Positions 14,678 to 23,800 of a stretch of 36,170 nt of DNA are shown in pieces. The notes under the pieces were generated by a model. That model was not told the DNA's origin and did not search any database. It worked only from the letters and a program-made list of their open reading frames with translations. Where the stretch lies: positions 1-36,170 of IMG/VR virus record IMGVR_UViG_3300009009_000028, one strand, 5' to 3'. Within the stretch, counting starts at the first letter, position 1. Each line of letters opens with the position of its first letter. A program made the translations under genes and the position numbers. This DNA comes from a virus.

Positions 14678-17139
14678 TAGAAGTCTCTTTCATATAGCAA
14701 TATTTTAGAAAGTTCTTCTTCTGTCCCGTTGGAATATGGAAAAATACTGGCACAAAACTTTGTGTCTTTAAGATCTGGTCCAAAGGAACTCCGATAAGAA
14801 TTATAATTCTGTGGATAGATAAAAGATTCATATTCAACAGTCTTTGTTGCAATGTCATATATTGCAAATTGTGCCTGTTCATTGAAGCAGTACAGTTTTT
14901 CATTCTTATAATAAATTTTAATATTTGATCCTTTAAGTTGGACTGGAAAATATTCTGTTATCCAAGAGCCATTTTCGTATGTGGCTAAACGTACTAATAG
15001 TTCACTACTATATACAATTAAAATTTTTCCATCAGAAGTTTTTATAGTATGTGGTTGAATTGTTGCTGTCCAAGTTGTTTCTGAAGCTTTTTCAACAATG
15101 ATATCTGTCCAGACTCCAGAAGCATTTGTTGAATACCGTAAATTATATGCAGACGTACCATCTTCTGCATTTGAATAATAAGCAAAATGAAGCTTTTCAT
15201 TTTCATCTAAATAAATCATCCCAACAGTATGAATCCTTAAATAGGGGGAACGGGCTTCTCGCGTCCAGAGTCCTAAAATTGATCGCTTAAAGATTGAAAA
15301 ATAAGTATCACACCTATAGATTGCATAAATCTCTCCAGACGGAGTTACCATTGCCTGAGTGAAATATCCAGGATAATCTTCTGGCTGCTCTCCTTGGGTT
15401 ATTTTTCTAAAATTATCGCCCGTTCGTTTATAAATTTCCATACAAGGAAAATATGAGCTTAAAGATAAAAAATAGACTCCATTTGCCGAAACGGCTTGTT
15501 TGGATGAGATGTTTATAACTTTATCTATATTTAATGAAATATTTGTAAAAACACCGCCAATATTCTTAAAAATATAGCTGCCAATTAAAAGATACACTGA
15601 ATCCGGTGACCATGCTGCTCCCTGCGCGTAATATGGGCCTTGAAAAGTCATCTTTGTAAAAGTGTCCCCGGATCTTGAATAAAGAGTACTCGCTGTTCCA
15701 CTGACAACAGCAAGAAAATTTGAATCAGGAGAAAATGCAACCTCATCATTATTCGAATTGGCACCAACTGGATCTGTTAATCTTGTAAAAGTATCCCCAG
15801 ATCTCTTATAAACAACCACACCTGGAGAGGTGTTACAAGAGCACGCAAGATATATTCCATCTGATGACCAAGAAACACCGGAGACATTACTTGGTGGAGG
15901 GTTAACAGGGTCGCTTAATTTTGTAAATGTGTCTCCTGACCGTTTATAAATTGTTAAATAAGGATAAACAGCATGTCCTACAGCTAAATAGAGATCGTCA
16001 TTCGAGAAAGTACAAGATTTTCCTGTTCCTGTTGGAAGAGTCGCTGGATCACTTAATTTTGAAAAAGAGTCCCCAGAGCGTTTATAGATAACAATGTGTG
16101 GATAAACTGTAAAAGCAACAGCAAGATACGTTGAAGATGATTTTGAAAAATCAACATCATTCATGCCAGAAGGGATATAGTCAGGATCTCCTAATCTTGT
16201 AAAAGTATCCCCGGCTCGTTTGTAAATTCTTATTGGAAGATCTGTACAGGCAACATAGAGATTATCCGAACTCATTTCAATAGCAAATGCGCCGGTCGTT
16301 TGCTCAAAAGCTTCTTCATTTGGATTTTTCGGAGGATTCAAAATCTCTTCAAAAACCCAATCATAGGCGTAATTTTGATAAGCAAAGATACATTTAGTCT
16401 TGAGGCATGATGATATAAAAGCTTTTCTATTATTAAAGAGAAATGGTACAATATACTTATCATGCATGTCATCCGGGTCACTACCCTCCCGAATTTTTGT
16501 AATAGACCCATCTTGAAGAATTTCAAAAAGACTATAAAGATCTTCACCATATCCAATACGCACAGCAAAAGGCTGATTATTCCAAATCGCAATCTTACTT
16601 CCATAGTAATTCTCTATTGGAAATAAATAATTAGATTTATACTCCCAAGAAAGATCCTGTTGGATTGGTGACATCATAAATTCTATTTTTGAGACTCTAA
16701 AATTTGCATCATCAACCCTGACATCAAACTCCATTCTGTATCCATAGCCATAGTTTGTTTCAAAAAGCTCACCAGAAATTGGGTAAAAGATATTCCATTT
16801 ATATCCTGAAGGTATAAGCACCCATCTATATCTGTATTCATTTTCGGTATAAAGATATAGATAAAAATACTTTGGGCCAGTAAATGTTAGCCTAACGGCA
16901 TAGGGATATCTATTTTTAAAAAAATTACCTTGACTTGTTAAAATAAAGTCTGCTGTTTTGCCAGCCTTTGACTGCCACTCAGCACCGTTCCAAAAAAGAT
17001 TATTTGGAACCCAATTTACTGGATTTGTCAAATCTTCCCATAGCTCAAGTTTCGAAGGATTCAAAACAGAAAACTCCTCAAAAGTCCTTACAAGAACTTC
17101 TTCTTGATAATATGGGAAGTCATCCAGATTGTTTGGCAT
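14677..17139 (-). CDS. Tail-tip protein with beta-propeller repeats
   Basis: An 820-residue protein. The first 290 residues are a beta-rich, Tyr/Phe-rich domain. Then come seven to eight units of about 46 residues with the pattern 'IYKRSGDTFTKL-x-DP ... F/WS-x-D-x-x-YLAV', the WD40-like repeats common in phage tail proteins. The C-terminal 200 residues continue propeller-like with 'G-x-x-Y/W' strands. A closed seven-bladed propeller, or two, would make a binding surface, so receptor or glycan binding is inferred. It is the largest protein between the tape measure and the hub. No enzymatic motif was seen. Confidence 0.8.
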   Translation of the reverse strand: MPNNLDDFPYYQEEVLVRTFEEFSVLNPSKLELWEDLTNPVNWVPNNLFWNGAEWQSKAGKTADFILTSQGNFFKNRYPYAVRLTFTGPKYFYLYLYTENEYRYRWVLIPSGYKWNIFYPISGELFETNYGYGYRMEFDVRVDDANFRVSKIEFMMSPIQQDLSWEYKSNYLFPIENYYGSKIAIWNNQPFAVRIGYGEDLYSLFEILQDGSITKIREGSDPDDMHDKYIVPFLFNNRKAFISSCLKTKCIFAYQNYAYDWVFEEILNPPKNPNEEAFEQTTGAFAIEMSSDNLYVACTDLPIRIYKRAGDTFTRLGDPDYIPSGMNDVDFSKSSSTYLAVAFTVYPHIVIYKRSGDSFSKLSDPATLPTGTGKSCTFSNDDLYLAVGHAVYPYLTIYKRSGDTFTKLSDPVNPPPSNVSGVSWSSDGIYLACSCNTSPGVVVYKRSGDTFTRLTDPVGANSNNDEVAFSPDSNFLAVVSGTASTLYSRSGDTFTKMTFQGPYYAQGAAWSPDSVYLLIGSYIFKNIGGVFTNISLNIDKVINISSKQAVSANGVYFLSLSSYFPCMEIYKRTGDNFRKITQGEQPEDYPGYFTQAMVTPSGEIYAIYRCDTYFSIFKRSILGLWTREARSPYLRIHTVGMIYLDENEKLHFAYYSNAEDGTSAYNLRYSTNASGVWTDIIVEKASETTWTATIQPHTIKTSDGKILIVYSSELLVRLATYENGSWITEYFPVQLKGSNIKIYYKNEKLYCFNEQAQFAIYDIATKTVEYESFIYPQNYNSYRSSFGPDLKDTKFCASIFPYSNGTEEELSKILLYERDF
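15270..16310 (-). repeat. Tandem propeller repeats inside the 820-aa gene
   Basis: Coding repeats of about 46 codons. The conserved core is IYKRSGDTFTKL followed by DP, with diverged first and last copies (IYKRAGDTFTRL, IFKNIGGVFTNI, IYKRTGDNFRKI). DNA identity is partial, so copies have drifted. Confidence 0.75.
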
Positions 17140-17148
17140 TTTTAACCT

Positions 17149-18039
17149 CTAATAATCAAGATAACGAATCCAGTCAATCCCACGGTATGTAAGAGACGAC
17201 CAAACAAATAGATCTTCAATAAAAAACTCTGTCCCAAAAAATGTTATTGTCGGATTACAAAATACAACATATTTTTGGGCTATTAATGGACTATTAAAAT
17301 ATAGAACGGCACTATATGTAACATCATTGAATCCATCCTCATAGCCGGCATAGTAATAATAATTATTTTGAAGATATTCTGCTGTAATGTTATTTATTGG
17401 GACACGAGCTCTTGTTACATATACTGGTTCATATTTTGAATAGCGTCCAATCGTTCTACCAATCCAAGTATTTCTCGAAATCTGATTAAGAGCAAATCTC
17501 TCAAAGAAATTTTTAGCGAGAATATCATGGACTTTTTGATGATCTGGAGGAATCATCGTCGGAGGAGGCGGCTCCGGAGTCGGAGGCACCTTCGGTGGTG
17601 GTTTTGGTGGTGGCGTTGGTGGTGGATTCGGCGGAATCGGCGTGTCTCTCGGAATATTCGTGTAGATTAAATCTTGGGATGTAAATACAAGATGTTTCCC
17701 ATTGTATCCAGAAACGATTTCAAAAATCTTATTATTTGAAAGCTTCCAGTTACCACTGTCTCCTTCATAAAAGAAACCGTGTCCACTAACGCGCAAAAAG
17801 ATATTATAATCAGATTCTGATCCTGTATCTGAATATCGGACGCTATATTCGGGCAAAAGTGCTCCATCAAAATATGGGCCAATTTGCACCTTGGATAAAG
17901 GAGTCTGAAAAAAGTAAATGACAGACCCCTCGACCCACGGCCCATTAAGCTCTGTGATATTTGGACCACAGATGACCCGCAAGACCGTGGGGTATCCAGC
18001 ATACGAATGATTCAATGTATTGGGGTATGTTAGTCTCAT
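17149..18039 (-). CDS. Two-domain tail protein with proline-rich linker
   Basis: A 296-residue protein. An N-terminal beta domain (1-130) and a C-terminal Tyr-rich domain (175-296) are joined by a Pro-rich linker of about 35 residues (131-165) with PPTPPPKPPPK-type repeats. Such linkers make extended, flexible spacers in phage tail and receptor-binding proteins. No family was recognised. Its start overlaps the previous stop by four bases. Confidence 0.7.
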   Translation of the reverse strand: MRLTYPNTLNHSYAGYPTVLRVICGPNITELNGPWVEGSVIYFFQTPLSKVQIGPYFDGALLPEYSVRYSDTGSESDYNIFLRVSGHGFFYEGDSGNWKLSNNKIFEIVSGYNGKHLVFTSQDLIYTNIPRDTPIPPNPPPTPPPKPPPKVPPTPEPPPPTMIPPDHQKVHDILAKNFFERFALNQISRNTWIGRTIGRYSKYEPVYVTRARVPINNITAEYLQNNYYYYAGYEDGFNDVTYSAVLYFNSPLIAQKYVVFCNPTITFFGTEFFIEDLFVWSSLTYRGIDWIRYLDY

Positions 18040-18770
18040 GCTGTCGGTAGTATCATGTCAAAGGCTGTGATTATAAAATCTGTTCCTGTGGCTATTGCCA
18101 GAGTCGGGACAACCAACTCCGCGCCACTAAGCCCAACGGCACCATCAAATCGGACAGCTGTTGAATTTGCCCCCTCGACACCTTCCTGGGCATAAAAACG
18201 AAACCATCCGGCATTACCAGAAGCCGCTGGACTGCCTTTCCAGACTTGCCCGGTTAGTTTGCTCAGTCTTCCTGAGGCGGCATCATCATTAAACTGAAGA
18301 CCATTTACGCCTGTCCCAGTGTTATGTGTCCCACCATTGTCTGTAATAGTGACGAGGAGTGTTCCGGTTTCAACTGCATCCGCATTTACAGGCTGTGAAC
18401 CAGTATAAATTTTGATGTATCCGAATTTCAAAAGGTCAATGAGACTCCCGCCCTTTGCCGAAACAACACATGTCGTCGCGGCAAATGTTTCAGCCGTATT
18501 AATTGAGCCTGTTGCAACGTCCAAATCTGAAGCGGTGACGGCCAGAATCTTTTTTAAAAAATTATTCGCCGAAGTAGTTGCCCCAAAAACCTGCACCCAG
18601 TCTCCAACTTGAAAGCCATCTGTGACAAATGATCCCGAGTCCCGATGAATTTGGTCATTCCCTGCCCCACCATCGACGAAAGAAAAGACTGTTCCTACCG
18701 CGGCTGCCTTGGGAATCCCTGGGTTCTCCAGAATGTCATCAATAAATCCACTACTTAGTCTGAGTGTCAT
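18036..18770 (-). CDS. Phage tail structural protein
   Basis: A 244-residue protein of a type common in siphovirus tail-tip operons. The N-terminal half (FVDGGAGNDQIHRDSGSF ... DGFQVGDWVQVFGATTS) looks like a small beta-barrel domain that recurs in phage tail proteins. The C-terminal half has YIKIYTGSQPVNADAVETG and AGWFRFYAQEG, typical of a virion surface domain. It is more GC-rich than its neighbours. GGAGG before the ATG at 18770 supports the start. Confidence 0.75.
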   Translation of the reverse strand: MTLRLSSGFIDDILENPGIPKAAAVGTVFSFVDGGAGNDQIHRDSGSFVTDGFQVGDWVQVFGATTSANNFLKKILAVTASDLDVATGSINTAETFAATTCVVSAKGGSLIDLLKFGYIKIYTGSQPVNADAVETGTLLVTITDNGGTHNTGTGVNGLQFNDDAASGRLSKLTGQVWKGSPAASGNAGWFRFYAQEGVEGANSTAVRFDGAVGLSGAELVVPTLAIATGTDFIITAFDMILPTA

Positions 18771-18782
18771 TAAGATTTCCTC

Positions 18783-19322
18783 CTATTCTTCTGGGTCGAA
18801 TTTGCCATAAACACTATAGCCACGAGTTTCTTTAAGCCAATTATTAATGTCATTCGGAGCAGGACAGGTCTTATCGAGGTCATACCGACGATCTATATAT
18901 TTTAAATAGTTTGCTCGCTCACTACAAATATTTGTATGTGGATTCTGAAGAAAAGGTATTCCTAAAAAATGACCGACGATTGCCAACCAATCATATCGAG
19001 TTTTCCAAATAGGCTGTTTAAGATCCTGGTTGATTTGATAAATCAGAATATCTCTTACTTGTTGAGAAATTCCTTCAATATACCAAAATTTTAATAAATT
19101 AAGTGCTTTTAGGTATTTGTCTACTGGAATTTCCCTGAACCAAAACTGTTGTGAAGCAAAATACCCCGGACGATGGAGCCACATAAAATGTGAATATTTA
19201 GAATCTTTAACCATCCTCACGCCAAATGCAAAAAGACTAATCATCGAGCCACTGAGAACAGGCATGGGCAACATCTCCTGTGGGATATTCCTAACGTCCT
19301 CTGCTGTAAGATACTTATACAT
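18783..19322 (-). CDS. Permuted NlpC/P60-like (papain-fold) protein
   Basis: A 179-residue protein matching the circularly permuted papain-like layout, where the His comes first and the Cys last: YSHFMWLH with His45, YDWLAIVGHFLGI (110-122), then NICSERAN with Cys133 and PAPNDINNW near the end. In phages such domains often hydrolyse peptidoglycan peptides at the tail tip, which helps DNA entry; some relatives act on lipids or thioesters. The position in the tail-tip block supports wall penetration. The usual 'SHVGI' is changed to SHFMW and the third catalytic residue is not obvious, so activity needs proof. Confidence 0.65.
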   Translation of the reverse strand: MYKYLTAEDVRNIPQEMLPMPVLSGSMISLFAFGVRMVKDSKYSHFMWLHRPGYFASQQFWFREIPVDKYLKALNLLKFWYIEGISQQVRDILIYQINQDLKQPIWKTRYDWLAIVGHFLGIPFLQNPHTNICSERANYLKYIDRRYDLDKTCPAPNDINNWLKETRGYSVYGKFDPEE

Positions 19323-19971
19323 TGTTCACCGTGAGAGCAATCGAGAGTCCAGTTGGAGGAGTTGCTGTCAACTCATCAATATCAGCATAAATTTGGTCAC
19401 CAGTGAGAAGATCGTCATTCGAGGTATTAATAATCCCGTCATTTGCAAAATATTCACCAACTCCCACGGTAACTTTTGTGCTCAGCATATCGGCATTGAT
19501 TCCTGCTCTCCTACGTCGAATCTGAATAGCGGTTGCTCCACTCCCAGTTCCTGGCGTATGCACAGAAACAAGAACATCTGTCAAATTATACCCATTAAGA
19601 AGAGCCGGGACGGTGAAAGCGATTGTCCCTTCTTTTATATGAACATTAAAGTCACTCTCCACAGGAGCAAATGTAATTACCTTTGCTGGACTGTGGGCCG
19701 CAATAAAATCGTCAATCTCAATATGAGAATTTATCCCGATATCATCCAAAGAAGTATGACTTTTTGTTACCAGATCTGCTAAATCAGACCCAGTCTTATT
19801 GACAGCCGTCCAGGCAATAGTGTCAGCTGTAACGAGAGATAAGAGGCTGCTTAAAAAATTATCAACAGCTGCCCGTACCTCTGTATAGTTTCCACCACCC
19901 ACAGGACGAATCATAAAGACTTCGTCATCGTCATTTAGAGAAAGGATTAAAGCAGCATCTGAAAATTTCAT
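19315..19971 (-). CDS. Fibre-like tail protein
   Basis: A 218-residue protein. The first part has a short hydrophobic-acidic start (SDAALILSLNDDDEVFMIRPVGG) seen in phage fibre proteins, followed by a trimerisation-type helix-turn motif (KSHTSLDDIGINSHIEIDDF) that recurs in fibres and tail appendages. The C-terminal half is beta-rich, with RRRRAGINADMLSTKVTVG. It overlaps neighbours by four and eight bases. No enzymatic motif. Confidence 0.7.
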   Translation of the reverse strand: MKFSDAALILSLNDDDEVFMIRPVGGGNYTEVRAAVDNFLSSLLSLVTADTIAWTAVNKTGSDLADLVTKSHTSLDDIGINSHIEIDDFIAAHSPAKVITFAPVESDFNVHIKEGTIAFTVPALLNGYNLTDVLVSVHTPGTGSGATAIQIRRRRAGINADMLSTKVTVGVGEYFANDGIINTSNDDLLTGDQIYADIDELTATPPTGLSIALTVNNV

Positions 19972-20333
19972 ACTTTTCTTCCTTTAAATTCAAGTGTAAT
20001 TGCTCCAAATGACCTATGTCTATTTGACTGTTCAAAGGGATCATTTATAAAAATCCCTCTCCACTGAACAGAAGAATGATCCTTATATCCACTTGTATTA
20101 TTAACAGCAGCATATAAAAAGAGTTTCAAATTTGCTCGCTCTGTAAAAGAAAGATTATCAAATGTTAATAACAATTTATAGCCGCCGGATGCTTTTTTAT
20201 AGGTGTAGATTCTTCCTGAACCACTATAATCAAGAGAAAAAGGCTCTTCAATTTGAATGGCATCTCCTAATACTGGATTAGGTAATTGTAGTGTATATGA
20301 TGGAGAGACATATGGATATGTTAAAGTGACCAT
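19968..20333 (-). CDS. Small tail-tip protein (121 aa)
   Basis: A 121-residue beta-rich protein with no named family. FDNLSFTERANLKLFLYAAV is a helix flanked by strands, resembling the small proteins that follow the tape measure and form the distal tail ring. It starts with GTTAC context and overlaps the next gene by four bases. The role is inferred from size and location. Confidence 0.65.
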   Translation of the reverse strand: MVTLTYPYVSPSYTLQLPNPVLGDAIQIEEPFSLDYSGSGRIYTYKKASGGYKLLLTFDNLSFTERANLKLFLYAAVNNTSGYKDHSSVQWRGIFINDPFEQSNRHRSFGAITLEFKGRKV

Positions 20334-20875
20334 TAGTAACTCTCCCTAAAGACATAGGCTCCAGCCTCAGACTGCATTCTCTCTGACCCCAATTCATTCC
20401 AAAATTGATAATAAAAATCATTCTCAAGAGTACCATGAAATTCAGGGTCACCTGGCTCTGGAGTCACAGCTGTGTAATTAGGATCTTCAACACATTCTCC
20501 AGTAAGGTAACTTACTACTGTTGCGAGAAACTCAAATTCAAGATCATAACTACAAAGATCTTTTATTGTAAGAATCTCAATCGTAGGGTTCATAATAAAA
20601 CCAGTGAGTGTGACCCCATAGCTCTCTTGCAAAAGAATTGAAAGTCCGATTGAAGCTCTATATAGATTTTCAAAATCTGTTATCTGAGTCTTACTTAAAT
20701 GTCTAAAACTATATTGTCGGATCTCAATAACGGGCCAGAGTGGGTCCTTGAAAATTTTTGGCAATCCGCCTTTTAACTGTCTTGTAATAGCCTGCGAAGA
20801 AAAACGCAGAATATCATCAAGCTCAGGGCTCCTTAGAACAACTGTCGTTGTATTATATGTAAGACTAAGTGGCAA
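20333..20875 (-). CDS. Tail protein, distal-tail-like
   Basis: A 180-residue protein directly after the tape measure gene, where siphoviruses place the distal tail protein. The middle (QYSFRHLSKTQITDFENLYRASIG) is a helix with strands, similar in style to the 121-residue protein that follows, so the two may be an ancient duplication with a shared core fold. The C-terminal 40 residues are acidic and aromatic. It overlaps the tape measure gene by 11 bases. Confidence 0.65.
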   Translation of the reverse strand: MPLSLTYNTTTVVLRSPELDDILRFSSQAITRQLKGGLPKIFKDPLWPVIEIRQYSFRHLSKTQITDFENLYRASIGLSILLQESYGVTLTGFIMNPTIEILTIKDLCSYDLEFEFLATVVSYLTGECVEDPNYTAVTPEPGDPEFHGTLENDFYYQFWNELGSERMQSEAGAYVFRESY

Positions 20876-23800
20876 GATTTAGTCTCCCGAGTCTTAGTTG
20901 TTTGCGAATCCCCTTACCTATCCTAATAATGTTTTGATCGACATTCTGAGAAATGCCATTAAGATTAACGTCACCGATATTGTATGTCGTCCCGCTACTT
21001 CCACTGCTAAATCTTCTTTGACTACTATTTAATGCCACAAGAGTACTGTAGAATTTTCTACTTGCAGCAGGATTCATTACCATTTCTTGTGGGGAAAGCC
21101 AAGCAGCCTGTGTGTCGATTCCAGCTGAACGCCCGCTCGCTTGTCTTGGGGCTGCATTCCTCCCCATTGTTGAATCTTCTATTGCCATTTTAAGCCAAGC
21201 CTGTCGAACAGATTGAGAAGCATCCTGAGCGAACTTGACATAATCTATCCAAATCTGTCTATTTCTCTCTAATTCCTCATCTTGCCGCTTTTTTATTTCT
21301 GTTGCAATTTGCTGTTGAGCAGTAATAGCAAATTCTTGTTGTTTTAGACCAATGAGATGTTCCGTATTAATTTTTTCGACAGCGAGCTGTGCCTCTCTAT
21401 AAAAATCTACACCGTATTTTGCTCCATATTGTTCCAGAGCTTTTAAAGCCTCTTTCTGTTCTTCAAAAACTTTTGTAAATTTTTCAGCATCTTCGATTTT
21501 TTGTAAATCTGTCCAAGAAGTTTTAGTTATAATATTTGCTAAGTCTTTTACTCTTGAGGCTTCATCTTGAAGAGCCTGATGCCTTTCTGCTTGTACAGCT
21601 GCCTGGACGGCTGCGTTTCCCTCCAAAATCCTTTTATACCTATTGGCCTCACCAACCCAATATCTATAAAAAGATTCTCCATGTGCTATTAATTGTCTTC
21701 CGGGGCCTTTTTCTTCTGTATATTGATCTGAATAGTCAATAGCCTTTTTTACTGTTTCAATTAATTTTGCACTGATTGTGTCAAATCGGTCTTCATTTAT
21801 ATTTATAGTTGCTTGACGTAGTTCGTCTTCAAGAATAGTAATTTGGCCAGCAACAAATTTAAATTTTTCTTCAATATCCGGTTCTTTTCGGTCAGTCCGA
21901 TCGAGTCCGGTAAGACGACGTTCCATAATATAGTCAAGATGTTGGGCTTCTTTATTGAAGTCCTTCATCTTTTTTGCAGCAATATTCGAGAATCTATTTA
22001 ATTCTTCTTTTGTTTCATTGAGTTGTTCCCGAATTTTATCAATGACTTTTTCTTCTAAACGTCCTGTAGATTCTATGAACTCTTTATATGGTTCTTCATA
22101 ACTATCAATACTCGAAGCAATTAACCCTTTCAATAGAGCCAATTTTGATGCATGATTTTGATAGATTTCATCTTCTTTCTTTTTCCTTGCATCATAGGCA
22201 GTATTAATAGCCGCCAACTCTTGATCTAACCATTTTTTCTGATTTGCGGTTGTTAATCTATCAATTTCATCTGCTCGCTCTGCATCCATTCTGATTTGAT
22301 AACGTCGAACAAAGAAAGCGGAAAGCCCTAATGTAATCCCGGCAAGAATAGGATTTAAAGTTAGTAAAGATTTGAGTAATGCCAAGACAGCAACAACAGC
22401 ACCAAACATCACTGTGTCAGAGAAAGCTTTTACTCCAGCCGTAATAGCTGTAAGACTTATCCCAAGCTGATCTATCGAATCAACAAGACCCTTTCCGATA
22501 TCAACAGTAAAAAAGTTTTTAATCCTTTCCATCATTATGGCGAGTCTTTTTTCAGTAGACTCCATAATAAATTTCATTTTTTCATTATATGTTTCAATAG
22601 CTTTAGTAATCTCAACATAGTCTTTTTGGACGTCCTGAAGATTTTTTCCAGTGATGGACATTGTACCTTGCATAGCACGAAGGCGGCCCATCAATTTACC
22701 AATTTCAGCGGTATTATCATTAAATTTTTCAGAGAGCATGGTCAAAAGATTCATGAATCCAAAAGTTTCAATAGCAGCTTGACCAGTCTCAACACCAATC
22801 TCTCTGAAGTATTTCTGCATCTCCTCGGTCGGTTTAATAAGTTTCAAGAAAACGTTTCTAAGATACGTGGCTGTCGTATTATATTTTATACCTTGTCTTG
22901 ATGCTACTGTAATCATCGACTGCAACTCATTAAGGGAAACCCCTAATTGACTTGCAGGGACAGCAAGTTGCCCGAATGTTTGGGCCATTTCAGATGCACG
23001 AACACGTCCTAAGTCAATCGTTGCAAAGAATGACGCAGCGATCTCATTGGCACGCGAAGTGTCTAATTTAAAAGCATTGATTGTTGCATCAAGAAGCTGG
23101 ACAGCTTCTGTTGTTGTGGAAACAGCTGTTACAGCAAACTGATTGACTTCTTGCAAATATTTAAATGTATCTGAACCTTCGACAATCTGATCCGAAATTG
23201 CTTCATAACCAGCAGCAACCTGGTCAAGAAGTGGGCCTCCCCATGTATCTGAAAGTTGCCGAAAACCAGCAACCCATTGATTTACAGTCAATGGGAGTTT
23301 CTGTGAAATAGTTTGGATTTCGCCAATCCGGATACCAAGCTCGATAACAGTCCCAATTCCGTCTCTAATAGTTCTCATTAAAGCCGAAATCGCTTGGTGC
23401 AAAACTTGAACGGCAACAAGTCTTGTAAAACTTTTCCAAGAAACTGTTAGTTCTTCAACGTGATCTTTTAATTGTTTTGTCTGTTTAGAAGCATTTACAG
23501 AGACTAAATGTGTTCTTGCAAAAGCAGCTGCTTGTTGATCTACAGCTTTTGTCCAAGAAGCCCCAAGTTGATTTTGGGCTGTTTTAACTTTCAGCATGGC
23601 AGTTTGAACATCACTCAAACCACCAACATAAGATTTAATTGCTCCACGTCCGAGATCTGCCCACATGCTCGCAATCTGCTTATAGGCGATATTATGCTGC
23701 GCGCGGAGTTCTCGGACTCTCGTTATTGCATTTTTATAATTAAGGATTTCCTCAGGAGAGGATTGTTTTGTTTTTATATCAGCTGTTGTAACACCCTGCT

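Noticed and set aside
17560-17650. Low-complexity GGTGGTGGA tract
   Set aside because: It encodes the proline-rich linker of the 296-aa protein; not an independent element.
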